Shown: one piece after another, positions 9,058 to 18,461 of the stretch
Position numbering within the stretch: position 1 is the stretch's first letter
How the letters are laid out: each line of letters opens with the position of its first letter
NCBI GenBank assembly: GCA_002280855.1
Contig: NCEU01000005.1
Coordinates: 248,001-312,000 of the forward strand
DNA length: 64,000 nucleotides
Direction: 5' to 3'
Source of the DNA: Sphingomonadales bacterium 32-65-25
Lineage (GTDB): Bacteria; Pseudomonadota; Alphaproteobacteria; Sphingomonadales; Sphingomonadaceae
Made by a program: the position numbers and the translations under genes
Notes under the pieces: model-generated
Told to the model about the DNA's origin: nothing
Database searches by the model: none
What the model saw: the letters and a program-made list of their open reading frames with translations, nothing else

Positions 9058-10560
9058 ATGCAGACGCTTGGTCTGGGGGCAAGCCGTCCCGCCCGCTCCG
9101 TTGTTGCCGCTGCCCTGGGTTGCGTGTCGCTGCTCGGCCTGTCGCCGGCTGCTGCTGAAACGCTGCAAGGCGCGCTGGCCAAGGCCTATCAGACCAACCC
9201 GACGCTGAACGCCGCCCGCGCCAACCAGATGGCGACCGATGAAAATGTGCCGATCCAGCGCGCCGCCGGCCTGCCTGCCGCCACCGTCAATTCCACCTTC
9301 AACGAAAACGTGCTGATCCCCGGCGGCCAGTTCATCATCATCCCGCGCTCCATGCAGACGCAGGGCCAGTTGACTGTGCCCATCTATCAGGGCGGGCTGG
9401 TGAAGAATGGCGTCAAGGCCGCCGATGCGCGTGTCGCCGCCGGCGAGGAAACGCTGCGCGCCACCGAAGCCAGCGTGTTCAGCCAGGTTGTCGCCGCTTA
9501 CAACGACGTGCTGCGCGACACCCAGATCGTTGAGCTCAACCGCAACAATGTGAAGAACCTCGAGGTCAATCTGCGCGCCACGCAGGATCGGTTCGAAGTC
9601 GGCGATCTGACCCGCACCGATGTGGCCCAATCCGAAGCGCGGCTTTCCCAGGCCCGCGCCGATCTGCGGAACGCTGAAGCCAATCTGATCGGCTCCAAGG
9701 AACGCTATATCCAGCAGGTGGGCGAAGTGCCCGCCGATCTGTCGCAGCCGCCGCCCCTGCCCGGCCTGCCGGCCGATGTTGGTGAAGCCGTGGAAATCGC
9801 GATCAAGGAAAATCCTGATATCGCCGCCGCAACGAAAAACAGCGAAGCCGCCGGCTTTGACGTGAAGGCCGCTCGCGCGGGCCGGTTGCCCACCCTGTCC
9901 GGCTTCGGCACGGTCAGCCGCAATGACAATTTCGGCGGCGCCATCGTGCCGCCTGGCTTCCCTGCACAGCCTTCGTCCCAAACTTCGGCCGTGATCGGCG
10001 CCCGCATGGCACTGCCGATCTATCAGGGCGGCCGGCCTTCGGCGCAGATCCGCCAATCCCAGGCCCGCAAGACGGCCGCGATGGAAAACCAGATCGGCAC
10101 CGAACGCGGCGTCGTCCAACAGGTACGCTCGGCCTTTGCCAGCTGGAAAGCCAGCCTTGACGTGATCAAGTCAGCCGAAGCCGCGATCGCCGCGAACAGC
10201 CTCAGCCTCGAAGGCGTGCGCGCTGAGAATGGCGTAGGCAACCGCACCATCATCGAAGTGCTGAACGCCGAACAGGAACTGATCAACACCCGCGTGCAGT
10301 TGGCCACGGCCCGCCGCAACGCCTATGTCGCCGGCTTCACGCTGCTCGCCGCAATGGGCAATGCCGAAGCCCGCGATCTCGATCTGCAGGGCATCACCCT
10401 CTACAACGCCAAGGACAATTACGCCCGAGCCAAGGGCCAGTTCCTCGATTGGACCGGCCGCGACGCCCCGATGATCCGCTCCACCCGCACGGTGGCAACA
10501 CCGGCGCAGGATGCCGCCATCATCGCCGGTGAAGACGCCAGCGTGGTCGCGCCGAAGTAA
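9058..10560 (+). CDS. tolC: TolC-family outer membrane efflux/secretion protein
   Basis: 500 residues. A signal peptide ends at SPAAAE. The duplicated OEP fold is plain: each half begins with helical coiled-coil sequence (ETLQGALAKAYQTNPTLNAARA; GFDVKAARAGRLPTLS) and contains the turn LPIYQGG or VPIYQGG. The protein should form the trimeric outer-membrane channel for tripartite efflux pumps and type I secretion. No inner-membrane pump or adaptor gene lies beside it, which is typical of a shared tolC. ATG is preceded by AAGGAAA. A hairpin repeat follows 6 bases after the stop and probably ends transcription. Confidence 0.95.
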   Translation: MQTLGLGASRPARSVVAAALGCVSLLGLSPAAAETLQGALAKAYQTNPTLNAARANQMATDENVPIQRAAGLPAATVNSTFNENVLIPGGQFIIIPRSMQTQGQLTVPIYQGGLVKNGVKAADARVAAGEETLRATEASVFSQVVAAYNDVLRDTQIVELNRNNVKNLEVNLRATQDRFEVGDLTRTDVAQSEARLSQARADLRNAEANLIGSKERYIQQVGEVPADLSQPPPLPGLPADVGEAVEIAIKENPDIAAATKNSEAAGFDVKAARAGRLPTLSGFGTVSRNDNFGGAIVPPGFPAQPSSQTSAVIGARMALPIYQGGRPSAQIRQSQARKTAAMENQIGTERGVVQQVRSAFASWKASLDVIKSAEAAIAANSLSLEGVRAENGVGNRTIIEVLNAEQELINTRVQLATARRNAYVAGFTLLAAMGNAEARDLDLQGITLYNAKDNYARAKGQFLDWTGRDAPMIRSTRTVATPAQDAAIIAGEDASVVAPK

Positions 10561-10566
10561 GGCTGG

Positions 10567-10600
10567 GCAGGGGCTGAGCCCTGCACCCGCTTTCGTTTCT
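10567..10600 (+). repeat. Dispersed hairpin repeat, copy 1 (short form)
   Basis: GCAGGG and CCCTGC pair around GCTGAG, followed by ACCCGCTTTCGTTTCT. This lies just after the tolC stop, between convergent genes. It lacks the CCTCCGGCGG lead seen in the three other copies (12698, 23799, 24687). The T-rich tail suggests a terminator role. Confidence 0.6.
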
Positions 10601-10610
10601 GGTCAGCCCG

Positions 10611-12617
10611 TTACGGCGCCGGGGCCAATCGCGGCTTCAACCAATCCACCCAGCGCCGCCACACATCGCGGGCACGGATCGGATCGGCGGGGCTGTGGCC
10701 AGGCACTGGATAGGCGACGAACTTCACCGGCACCTTGTTATCGGATAGCGCGCGATAGAGCTTGTAGGCCTGCGGGATCGTCACCCGCCAATCGCCGACA
10801 TCAGACATGATCAGCGTCGGCGCGCGCGCCTTCCACGCCTGGAAGATCGGCGACTGGCGCGAATAGCTCGCCATGTTGTCGCCCACGAAGGGTGACGGCC
10901 CATATTGCGCGGCGCGCCCGCGGTTGCTGTCGGCCGTTGTGTATTGATCAAGGATATCGGTCACCGGCGCGCCGGCCACCGCCGCCTTCCACGCTTGCGG
11001 GTAGGCGCCGATCAGCCAGCTTGTCATCATCCCGCCGTAAGACCAGCCGGAAACCGCCATGCGCTTGTCGTCAATCAGCCCGCGCCGCTTCAGCTCGGCA
11101 ACGCCGGCCATGATATCGCGCCCCGGCCCGGCGGTGGCATCGCGGATGATCGATTGTTGGAACTTGTAGCCGCGGTTGTTGCTGCCGCGATAATTGGGTT
11201 CCAGCACGATCCAGCCCTGTGCCGCCAGGATCTGGGACGAGGTTGTGAAGGTCTGCAGCGACGCTGAAACCGGCCCGCCGTGGATGTAAAGCACCAGCGG
11301 CCGCTTCTCGCCGGGCTTGTAGTCGGGTGGGTAGGTGATGACGCCATCGGCGGTATAGCCGTCGCTTTTCCACGTCAGCGTTTCCTGCCGGCCCAGCGTC
11401 ACGCCGTCGGTCACCGTCTGCAGGCTGGTCAGTTGCGCCGGGGGTTGGCCCCCAAGCTGCGGATTTGGCGCCGGCAGCATGAACAGTTCGGCTGGGCGGG
11501 TGGCGGTGGAGGCGGTGAAGGCGATGGCGCCATTGCTGCCGATATCGGCACTGGCCGGATTGAGGCCGCCCAGATCAAGCTTCGTCGCCTTGCCATCCCG
11601 GGCCAGCCACAGGCCATTGCTGGTACCATCGCTACCGCTCAACACAACGGTCTGGCTGTCGGGCAACCAGCCCACCAGTTCCACGGCCACATCCAGATCA
11701 GGCGCGGCATCGCGCGGGCTGCCGCCCGATGCCGGGGCGATCATTACCCGCGCCTGGTGCGCCGGCACGCCATCGCGCGCCATGCCAAAGGCCAGGCTGC
11801 GGCCATCGGGGGACAGCGCCGGCACGCGCACGCTGGTGGGGGTGGGCAACAGCGGCTGCACAGTGCCCGTTGCCACATCCACCCGCATCAGGCGGCTGGT
11901 ATCGGCATCGCCGGTGGCCGGCGTTTCGGCCTGAACGAAGATCAGGCTGGCGCCATCGGGGGTCCAGTTCAACTGGCTGGGCGCACCCGTAGGCGGCAGC
12001 CCCAGCGGCAGCGAGCGCGGGCCACTGGTGAGCCGTTTCGTGGCACTGGTCGCCACATCGACCGTCCAGATGTGGATCGGCTTGCGTGCCGCGCGATCGA
12101 GATAGGAGTGATTGCCCACCTCGAACCCGTCTTCAAAGCGGGCGTCGCCAGTCTTTTCCGGCTCCTCATCGGCGGCGGCAAACGCCAGCGTGGCCCCATT
12201 GGGTGCCCACGCAAACTGCGTCACCGGCGTCTTGCCATTGGTCAGTTGCCGGGCATCGCCGCCCTCCATCGACAGCACATGCACCTGCGCGCGGCCGCCC
12301 GCGTCCTGCGCCAGGAAGGCGATGCTGCGGCCATCGGGCGACCAGCGCGCACTGCCCACACCCATGCGGCGGCTGAGCACGCGGCTGGCCTTGGTGGCCA
12401 CATCGATCAGGGTGAGTTCGCCTTCCCAGCGATTGTCCTTCAAATTGGCGCGGGCAACCACGCTGAGCACCGCATTGCCATCCGGCGACAGCTGCGGATC
12501 GCCGATGCGCACGATCTTGGGCAGATCATCGGCCGAAAAACGCCGTTCCTGCGCCAGGGCCGGCATGCTCAGCAAAGTCGCGCCAACCAGAGCCACGCGA
12601 ACCGCGAAAATTTTCAT
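10611..12617 (-). CDS. S9-family peptidase (acylaminoacyl-peptidase-like), exported
   Basis: 668 residues. A signal peptide ends at MPALAQE. A beta-propeller with SPDGNAVLSV- and SPDGRSIAFL-type repeats fills the first 400 residues, and an alpha/beta hydrolase domain the rest. The triad is Ser526 (GWSYGGMM), Asp609 (SDVGDWRV) and His641 (VPGHSP). The ATG at 12617 is preceded by GGGGAG and begins the signal peptide; longer in-frame extensions have no start signals. This is the second S9 enzyme in 12 kb; the two share architecture but not close sequence. It is convergent with tolC. Confidence 0.92.
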   Translation of the reverse strand: MKIFAVRVALVGATLLSMPALAQERRFSADDLPKIVRIGDPQLSPDGNAVLSVVARANLKDNRWEGELTLIDVATKASRVLSRRMGVGSARWSPDGRSIAFLAQDAGGRAQVHVLSMEGGDARQLTNGKTPVTQFAWAPNGATLAFAAADEEPEKTGDARFEDGFEVGNHSYLDRAARKPIHIWTVDVATSATKRLTSGPRSLPLGLPPTGAPSQLNWTPDGASLIFVQAETPATGDADTSRLMRVDVATGTVQPLLPTPTSVRVPALSPDGRSLAFGMARDGVPAHQARVMIAPASGGSPRDAAPDLDVAVELVGWLPDSQTVVLSGSDGTSNGLWLARDGKATKLDLGGLNPASADIGSNGAIAFTASTATRPAELFMLPAPNPQLGGQPPAQLTSLQTVTDGVTLGRQETLTWKSDGYTADGVITYPPDYKPGEKRPLVLYIHGGPVSASLQTFTTSSQILAAQGWIVLEPNYRGSNNRGYKFQQSIIRDATAGPGRDIMAGVAELKRRGLIDDKRMAVSGWSYGGMMTSWLIGAYPQAWKAAVAGAPVTDILDQYTTADSNRGRAAQYGPSPFVGDNMASYSRQSPIFQAWKARAPTLIMSDVGDWRVTIPQAYKLYRALSDNKVPVKFVAYPVPGHSPADPIRARDVWRRWVDWLKPRLAPAP

Positions 12618-12697
12618 GATGCTCCCCTTTGCGTTCAGGCTAGCATCGGCCCGGAACGGCGACAACAGTTGAGCGGTGATGGGCCGGAGAAGGAAAA

Positions 12698-12747
12698 GGG
12701 CCTCCGGCGGCCAGGGGCTGAGCCCCTGCACCCACTCTTGTTTGGCG
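12698..12747 (+). repeat. Dispersed hairpin repeat, copy 2 (full form)
   Basis: GGGCCTCCGGCGG leads into CAGGGGCTGAGCCCCTG, then CACCCACTCTTGTTT. A further perfect hairpin, CGAGGGG and CCCCTCG, lies at 12760-12774. The 290-bp gap 12618-12909, between the start of the S9 gene and the end of argB, holds these hairpins and no gene that I can support. Confidence 0.65.
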
Positions 12748-12909
12748 CGGCCAACAAGACGAGGGGGCCCCTCGCGCGTTTCAGGCCGACAGCCTGTCCT
12801 ACAGCGGCACTTTGGCCTTATGCTGCGCCGGCTCTTTCCACCGCAGGTCCGTTTTTTCCGCAGTCCGTGCGCGCACCCGCGCGCAAGCAGAATCCGTAAC
12901 CTTTGTAAC

Positions 12910-13815
12910 CTACAGCGCCGCCCTGACGAGCGTGCCGGCGCCCTTGCGGGTGAAGATTTCGAGCAGCAGCGCGTGCGGCACCCGGCCATCGAGGATGACG
13001 GCGGCATCCACCCCGGCATCCACGGCGGCCACGCAGGTTTCCAGCTTGGGGATCATGCCGCCGGTGATGGTGCCATCAGCAATCAGCCCGGCAATATCGG
13101 TCGGTGTCAGATCGGTCATCAGCGCGCCAGCCTTGTCCAGCACGCCGGCCACATCGGTCAGCAGGAACAGCCGGGCGGCGTTCAGTGCGCCGGCAATGGC
13201 GCCGGCCATGGTATCGGCGTTGATGTTGTAGGTGTGGCCATCCTTGCCCACGGCCACCGGCGCGATCACCGGCACGATGCCGGCGCTGGTCAGCGTGTCG
13301 ATGATGCTGCGGTCAACGCTGGCGGGTTCACCCACGAAACCCAGGTCCACCGCCTGTTCGATGGCGCTGCCCGGATCCTTGGTGGTGCGCTCCACTTTGA
13401 TGGCGGTCACCAAACCGGCGTCCTTGCCGCTGATGCCCACGGCGCGGCCACCGGCCTGGGCAATGTGCGCGACGATTTCCTTGTTGATGCTGCCGGCCAG
13501 CACCATTTCCGCCACTTGTGCCGTGGCCGCATCCGTCACGCGCAAGCCGTCGACAAAGCGGCTCTCGATCCCCAGCCGCTTCAAGAGATTGCCGATCTGC
13601 GGCCCGCCGCCGTGCACCACCACCGGGTTTATGCCCACGGCTTTCAGCAGCACGATATCCTCGGCAAAATCCCGCGCGCGTTCGGCATCGCCCATGGCAT
13701 GGCCGCCATATTTCACCACGAAGGTCTTGCCGGCATAGCGCTGCAGATAGGGCAGCGCCTCGATCAGCGTTTCCGTCTTGGCCAGCATGTCGGGGTGGGG
13801 GGCGTGTGCGCTCAT
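12910..13815 (-). CDS. argB: Acetylglutamate kinase
   Basis: 301 residues. It phosphorylates N-acetylglutamate, the second step of arginine synthesis in the cytoplasm. Amino-acid-kinase motifs are clear: [10 protein letters not shown] (phosphate-binding Lys) near residue 37, [10 protein letters not shown] near 68, and [17 protein letters not shown] with DVAGVLD later. The ATG at 13815 (MSAHAPH) has AAGGCG upstream. The next gene on the strand ends 11 bases before it. This organism's acetylglutamate synthesis is expected to run through ArgJ, found at 47.9 kb. Confidence 0.97.
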   Translation of the reverse strand: MSAHAPHPDMLAKTETLIEALPYLQRYAGKTFVVKYGGHAMGDAERARDFAEDIVLLKAVGINPVVVHGGGPQIGNLLKRLGIESRFVDGLRVTDAATAQVAEMVLAGSINKEIVAHIAQAGGRAVGISGKDAGLVTAIKVERTTKDPGSAIEQAVDLGFVGEPASVDRSIIDTLTSAGIVPVIAPVAVGKDGHTYNINADTMAGAIAGALNAARLFLLTDVAGVLDKAGALMTDLTPTDIAGLIADGTITGGMIPKLETCVAAVDAGVDAAVILDGRVPHALLLEIFTRKGAGTLVRAAL

Positions 13816-13826
13816 GGAAAATCGCC

Positions 13827-14291
13827 TTATTGGGGATGCTGAGGCAATTCCAGCACCAATTGTCCGCCAACTGGCACGGCCGACCATTGCGCCGTCACAT
13901 CGGCAATACGCGCCCTGATGGCGGTGAGCAGCGCCCCGGTGATGGGCAACGGCGTGTCACCACGATCTTCGCAGGTCACGGCATAAAGCGCGATGAACTC
14001 GTCATCGGGCAGCGCGGTCTGGCTCCAGCCTTCACCCTGAAACATCTCGACCAGCCGCTCCACGCTTTGCGCCGTCCGATCTTCGATGCCGGTGCGGAAG
14101 CCGCCGTCACCACCATCGGCAATCAGATGCAGGAAACCGGCGGCTTCCACGATCGATTCCACCGCCCAATGCACCATGTCGTGTGGGATGATGCCCTGTT
14201 TCGGGCAGTCGATCGGTGGGCGCGGGCCATCGGCGGCCACAATGTCGAGCCGGTCGAACTTGCCGCTGCCCTTGGTGAAGGTGAGTTTCAC
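13827..14291 (-). CDS. Hypothetical protein between an acyl-CoA dehydrogenase and argB
   Basis: 154 residues, function unknown. Visible elements are [41 protein letters not shown] and [13 protein letters not shown]. It has no signal peptide or membrane segment and so should be cytoplasmic. It starts with GTG inside the stop of the upstream dehydrogenase (GTGA overlap), so translation is coupled, and it ends 11 bases before argB. The conserved-looking PHDMVHW box with two His and one Asp could be a metal or catalytic site, but this is only a guess. Confidence 0.82.
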   Translation of the reverse strand: MKLTFTKGSGKFDRLDIVAADGPRPPIDCPKQGIIPHDMVHWAVESIVEAAGFLHLIADGGDGGFRTGIEDRTAQSVERLVEMFQGEGWSQTALPDDEFIALYAVTCEDRGDTPLPITGALLTAIRARIADVTAQWSAVPVGGQLVLELPQHPQ

Positions 14292-15157
14292 CGCGTCGGC
14301 ACGGGCTCAGCGCCCGTGTAATCATAGAAGCCGCGACCCGATTTGCGGCCATACCAGCCGGCCTCGACATATTTCACCAGCAGCGGTGCCGGGCGGTATT
14401 TCGGATCGCCGGTGCCATCCTGCATCACCTTCATGATGCTGAGCAGCGTATCCAGCCCGACAAAATCCGCCAGAGTCAGCGGCCCCATCGGATGGTTGGC
14501 GCCCAGCTTCAGGCCAGTATCGATATCCACCACGCTGCCAACGCCATCGCCCAGCGCAAAGATGGCTTCGTTCAGCATCGGGCAGAGCACGCGGTTGACG
14601 ATGAAGGCCGGCGCATCGCCGGCCAGGATCGCCGTCTTGCCCAGCCTGGCGGCAAAGCCTTGCATCGCTGCGGTGGTTTCGGCGGAGGTGGCGAGGCCGG
14701 GGATGATCTCCACCAGCGCCATAAGCGGCACGGGGTTGAAAAAGTGCAGCCCGCAGAACCGATCGGCGCGGCCGGTGGCGGCGGCCAGCCGGGTGATGGA
14801 GATGGAGCTGGTGTTGCTGGCCAGCAGCGCATCGGATTTCAGCACTTCCTTCAGCCCGGCGAAGATCTGACCTTTGATGGCTTCATTCTCAGTCGCCGCC
14901 TCGATCACCAGATCGGCGGCAGCGAAGTCCGCGTTGCTGGTGGTGAGGCGGATGCGGGCCAACGCCGCATCGGCCTGTTCCTGCGTCAGCACGCCCTTGC
15001 CCACCTGCCGCGCCATGTTCTTCGCGATGGTCGCCTTGGCCGCTTCGCAGCGCTCCATCGCCACGTCCGACAGGATGACATCATACCCGGCCTGCGCCGC
15101 CACATGGGCGATGCCATTGCCCATCAGGCCTGCGCCAATCACACCAACGGTCTGCAT
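14288..15157 (-). CDS. 3-hydroxyacyl-CoA (3-hydroxybutyryl-CoA) dehydrogenase
   Basis: 289 residues. It oxidises 3-hydroxyacyl-CoA with NAD in fatty-acid or butyrate-type degradation. The N-terminal Rossmann motif is [20 protein letters not shown]. The catalytic His lies in HFFNPVPLM, followed by the C-terminal dimerisation domain ([17 protein letters not shown]). Length matches stand-alone Hbd/PaaH enzymes. GAAGAGG sits 5 bases before ATG 15157 and decides the start. The stop overlaps the GTG of the next gene. An SDR gene is divergent, 51 bases away. Confidence 0.95.
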   Translation of the reverse strand: MQTVGVIGAGLMGNGIAHVAAQAGYDVILSDVAMERCEAAKATIAKNMARQVGKGVLTQEQADAALARIRLTTSNADFAAADLVIEAATENEAIKGQIFAGLKEVLKSDALLASNTSSISITRLAAATGRADRFCGLHFFNPVPLMALVEIIPGLATSAETTAAMQGFAARLGKTAILAGDAPAFIVNRVLCPMLNEAIFALGDGVGSVVDIDTGLKLGANHPMGPLTLADFVGLDTLLSIMKVMQDGTGDPKYRPAPLLVKYVEAGWYGRKSGRGFYDYTGAEPVPTR

Positions 15158-15208
15158 GTCGCCCTCTTCCATCTTGTCGTTTTTCTGTTCGGGGGCGATA
15201 GCAGGACG

Positions 15209-15988
15209 ATGAGCAGACTGGAAGGCAAGACCGCCCTCGTCACCGGCGCCGCCCGCGGCATCGGCGAAGCCATCGCCCGCCGCTTTGCCGCGGAAGGGGC
15301 GTTGGTGTGGGTGACGGATATCGATCCCGCTGGCGAGGCCGTGGCGGACAGCATCGACGGGCACTTTGCCTTGCTCGATGTAACCGACGAAGTGGCTTGG
15401 GATTTGGTGATGGCTGACGTCGGCGCGCTCGATATCCTCGTCAACAACGCCGGCATCACCGGGCTCGAAGGCGCGCCGGCCGCGCATGATCCCGAACATG
15501 CCAGACTGGCCGATTGGCGACATGTCCACGCCGTTAATCTTGATGGCACCTTCCTTGGCTGCCGCGCGGCGATCAGGGCCATGCGGCCGGCGGGCAAGGG
15601 CAGCATCATCAATATCTCGTCACGCTCCGGCATCGTCGGCATCCCGGCGGCGGCAGCCTATGCCAGTTCCAAGGCGGCGGTCAGGAACCACAGCAAATCG
15701 GTAGCCTTGTGGTGCGCGCAGCAGGGGCTGGCCATCCGCTGCAATTCCATCCACCCGGCCGCAATCATGACACCGATGTGGGAACCGATGCTGGGCACAA
15801 CGCCGGCCGAGCGCGAAGCAACGATGAAGGCCTTCGTCGCCGATACGCCGCTGAAACGCTTTGGCACGGCAGACGAAGTCGCCGCCATGGCCGCCTATCT
15901 CGCCAACGATGAAAGCGCCTATGTGACCGGCAGCGAATTCCACATTGATGGCGGAATCCTGGCTGGATCGGCCGCATCACCTGAGTGA
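15209..15988 (+). CDS. SDR-family oxidoreductase
   Basis: 259 residues. Classical short-chain dehydrogenase features are present: [10 protein letters not shown] for the cofactor, DVTD, NNAGIT, ISSRSG with the catalytic Ser, and YASSK with catalytic Tyr and Lys. A C-terminal [12 protein letters not shown] box is typical of FabG-like or cyclopentanol-type SDRs. The Asp at the end of beta-2 (VTDIDPAG) favours NAD over NADP. AGGA precedes the ATG. The substrate cannot be named. It is divergent from the hydroxyacyl-CoA dehydrogenase, so a link to acyl or alcohol catabolism is possible. Confidence 0.93.
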   Translation: MSRLEGKTALVTGAARGIGEAIARRFAAEGALVWVTDIDPAGEAVADSIDGHFALLDVTDEVAWDLVMADVGALDILVNNAGITGLEGAPAAHDPEHARLADWRHVHAVNLDGTFLGCRAAIRAMRPAGKGSIINISSRSGIVGIPAAAAYASSKAAVRNHSKSVALWCAQQGLAIRCNSIHPAAIMTPMWEPMLGTTPAEREATMKAFVADTPLKRFGTADEVAAMAAYLANDESAYVTGSEFHIDGGILAGSAASPE

Positions 15989-16112
15989 ACACGACCAGTC
16001 CTAGCGAATTGATGGGGTATAAGATCAGAATCATGGTACAATGAGCGTGTTGTTACGCTTTGACTGGGCAACACCCGACGTGACCAATCTTTGGTCTGAG
16101 GAGTAAAAGCTC

Positions 16113-16430
16113 ATGAAAACATTCACCCGCATCTTGATTCTTGGTGCTGCATCACTTGCTTTGGCTGCCTGTTCGCAGACGACCAAGGAAGAAACCAACG
16201 AAGCCGCCAATTCGGCCGCCGATGATACCGCTGCCAATGCCGAAAAGGCCGGTGACGCGATCGAAAAGGCCGGTGACAATGCCAGCGCTGCCATCGACAA
16301 GGCCGGCGAAAACGCCAGCGATGCCATGGAAAAGGCCGGCGACAAGGCCGCTGCTTCTGCAGCCGAGGCCAAGCAGAACACTGGCGAGGCCATCGAAGAA
16401 GTTGGCAAGGACATGCAGCAGCCGAAATAA
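16113..16430 (+). CDS. Small lipoprotein with Lys/Ala/Gly/Asp amphipathic repeats
   Basis: 105 residues. The lipobox LAAC places the lipidated Cys at residue 20. The rest is a low-complexity helix made of repeated EKAGD or DKAGE units spaced 7 and then 11 residues apart, with no aromatic residues, ending VGKDMQQPK. This recalls LEA-like or YtxH-like stress proteins and entericidin-type lipoproteins, but no family is certain. GAGGAG lies 9 bases before the ATG. It is a single-gene unit ended by a strong hairpin. The upstream 120 bases contain TTGACT at 16060 without a good -10 box. Confidence 0.85.
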   Translation: MKTFTRILILGAASLALAACSQTTKEETNEAANSAADDTAANAEKAGDAIEKAGDNASAAIDKAGENASDAMEKAGDKAAASAAEAKQNTGEAIEEVGKDMQQPK

Positions 16431-16451
16431 CGGCAACTGCTGAACACATTG

Positions 16452-16486
16452 GGGGCAGCCCGGCCACACGGCCAGGCTGCCCCTTT
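16452..16486. terminator. Bidirectional hairpin between convergent genes
   Basis: GGGGCAGCC (16452-16460) pairs perfectly with GGCTGCCCC (16475-16483), with a second GGCC/GGCC stem inside and an ACAC loop, then TTT. It separates the lipoprotein gene from the convergent acyl-CoA synthetase gene. Confidence 0.75.
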
Positions 16487-16491
16487 CTGCG

Positions 16492-18057
16492 TCAGTTCAC
16501 CTTGCGCTCCCGCCCGGCCCAGAACGGCTCACGCAGGTCCTTCTTCAGGATCTTGCCGCTGGGATTGCGCGGCAGTTCAGCAATGAAGTCCACCGATTTG
16601 GGGACCTTGAACCCAGCGATGCGTTCCCGGGCAAAGGCAATCAGCTCCTCCGGCGTCACATCGTGCTTCTTCACCACGATCGCCTTCACTGCCTCGCCCC
16701 ACTTTTCATCCGGCACGCCGATCACGGCACAATCGGCCACGGCCGGATGTTCGTGCAGGGCGTTCTCCACTTCGGCCGGATAGATATTCTCCGCGCCCGA
16801 AACGATCATGTCCTTCACGCGGTCGTGGATATAAAGATAGCCATCTTCATCCAGGTAGCCAGCGTCCCCGGTCAGATACCAGCCGTCAACAACGGCCTTG
16901 GCAGTGGCGTCGGGTTTGCCATGATAACCACTCATCACGCTCACCGACTTGATGCAGATCTCGCCTACCTGCCCCGGCGCGAGTTCGTGCCCATCGCCGT
17001 CGATGATCTTCACCTGGTTGCCGGGAAACGGCTTGCCGCAACCGCGCATGCGGGCGTTGCCGGCGGGATCATGATCATAAGGCGGCAGATAGACGACCGT
17101 GCCGCAGGTTTCGGTGGCGCCATAGCATTGGATGAAGCCGGCATTGGGAAACGCCGCCATCGACCGGCGCAGCACATCGAGCGGAATCGGCGAGGCACCA
17201 TAGTAAAGCTCGGTCATGGCGGTGAGATCGGCCGGCACGGCTTCCAGATACTGGCAGATGGCCAGCAGCACGGCCGGAACGGCAAACATGCGGGTGATGC
17301 GTTCCCTGGCGATGGCGTTCACCATGCCCGGCACGTCGGGGCGCGGCAGAATCACCATCGTGGCGCCGGCCTCCAGCGCGTGCAGCGCCCAGCCGCTGCC
17401 ACCGATGTGGAACAGCGGCATGGCGACCAGCGCCACGTCATGTTCGTCCCAGCGACCCCAATCCTCCCCGGTCAGCCGGCCCTTTTCGATGGTGCCGAGC
17501 AGCTGACGGTGGCTGAGCAGCGCGCCCTTGGGAAAGCCGGTGGTGCCGCTGGTGTAAAGTTGCAGCGCGACATCATCCGGGGTGATGGCGGGCATGGCAT
17601 CATCGGCGGCATGGCCCGCAATCCACTCGGCAAAGGCCGAGCGGCGCTCGAACGGCGCATCGAGCAGGATCACGGTCTTCAGATCGGTCGTGGCTCGCGC
17701 TTCGTCCACCAGCGGTAAGAATCCGGTTTCCGAAACGATGATGCCGATGCCCGCATCCGACAGGATATAGGCGATTTCGCGCGCCACCAGCCGGGCATTG
17801 ATCGCCACCAGCACCGCACCCAGCCGGAAACAAGCGCACATCAGCGTGACATAATCAGGATGGTTCAGCGCCAGCCAGCCAACCCGATCACCCCTGCCCA
17901 CCCCGGCGCTGCGCAGCGCCGCCACCGTTTGCAGCACGCGTTCATGCAGATCGCCATAACTCCACACCGCGCCGTCCACGCGGATGGCCGGCTTGTTCGG
18001 CGCACTGGCGGCATGATGCCCGGTCAACGCCGCCAAGGTCGTGAAATTGCTGTCCAT
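16492..18057 (-). CDS. AMP-forming acyl-CoA synthetase
   Basis: 521 residues, cytoplasmic. It activates a carboxylic acid, probably a fatty acid, with ATP and CoA. Signature motifs: LYTSGTTGFPKGALLSH (P-loop, A3), YGATETCG (A5), YLTGDAGYLDEDGYLYIHDR (A7) and GAENIYPAEVE (A8). The C-terminal catalytic Lys is in PRNPSGKILKKDLRE. GGGGAGG lies 6 bases before ATG. Length fits medium- or long-chain ligases, but substrate length is not decidable. It is divergent from yggT with a 92-bp gap. Confidence 0.95.
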   Translation of the reverse strand: MDSNFTTLAALTGHHAASAPNKPAIRVDGAVWSYGDLHERVLQTVAALRSAGVGRGDRVGWLALNHPDYVTLMCACFRLGAVLVAINARLVAREIAYILSDAGIGIIVSETGFLPLVDEARATTDLKTVILLDAPFERRSAFAEWIAGHAADDAMPAITPDDVALQLYTSGTTGFPKGALLSHRQLLGTIEKGRLTGEDWGRWDEHDVALVAMPLFHIGGSGWALHALEAGATMVILPRPDVPGMVNAIARERITRMFAVPAVLLAICQYLEAVPADLTAMTELYYGASPIPLDVLRRSMAAFPNAGFIQCYGATETCGTVVYLPPYDHDPAGNARMRGCGKPFPGNQVKIIDGDGHELAPGQVGEICIKSVSVMSGYHGKPDATAKAVVDGWYLTGDAGYLDEDGYLYIHDRVKDMIVSGAENIYPAEVENALHEHPAVADCAVIGVPDEKWGEAVKAIVVKKHDVTPEELIAFARERIAGFKVPKSVDFIAELPRNPSGKILKKDLREPFWAGRERKVN

Positions 18058-18149
18058 GCCGGTCCTCCCCGGGGATTTTCTGCCCGAGGGGGCGCGATTT
18101 TACCACTCTCCATTGCGGGAAGCAGTCGCGGTCTGTAAGGGCCACGGCC

Positions 18150-18461
18150 ATGGATAATACCATCGTCGCCTTCGTGAATATCTTCACCATGATCACCGAA
18201 GTGGTGATCTGGGGTCTGATCGTGTGGGCGATCTCCAGCTGGCTGGTCGCCTTCAACGTGGTCAACACCCGCAACCGCTTTGTCAGCGGCGTGCTGGACG
18301 CGCTGGACAAGATCTATGGCCCGATGGTGCGCCCGATCCGCCGCATCCTGCCGGATTTCGGCGGCATCGATCTGTCGCCGCTGGTGCTGTGGCTGCTGCT
18401 GCGCGGCCTGCAGATGCTGGTGCCGGCACTGGTGCTGGATTCGACAAGGCTGCTGCAGTGA
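18150..18461 (+). CDS. YggT-family membrane protein
   Basis: 103 residues with two hydrophobic segments (about residues 12-33 and 73-92) and the family motif [28 protein letters not shown] followed by [14 protein letters not shown]. YggT proteins sit in the inner membrane; roles in envelope or cell-division complexes have been proposed but are not settled. Its TGA stop overlaps a GTG that can start folD (GTGA), and folD overlaps marC in the same way, so the three genes form one coupled unit. Confidence 0.92.
   Translation: MDNTIVAFVNIFTMITEVVIWGLIVWAISSWLVAFNVVNTRNRFVSGVLDALDKIYGPMVRPIRRILPDFGGIDLSPLVLWLLLRGLQMLVPALVLDSTRLLQ

Noticed and set aside
16060..16088. TTGACT as a promoter for the small lipoprotein
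   Set aside because: No -10-like hexamer at suitable distance (ACCAAT at 17 bases).
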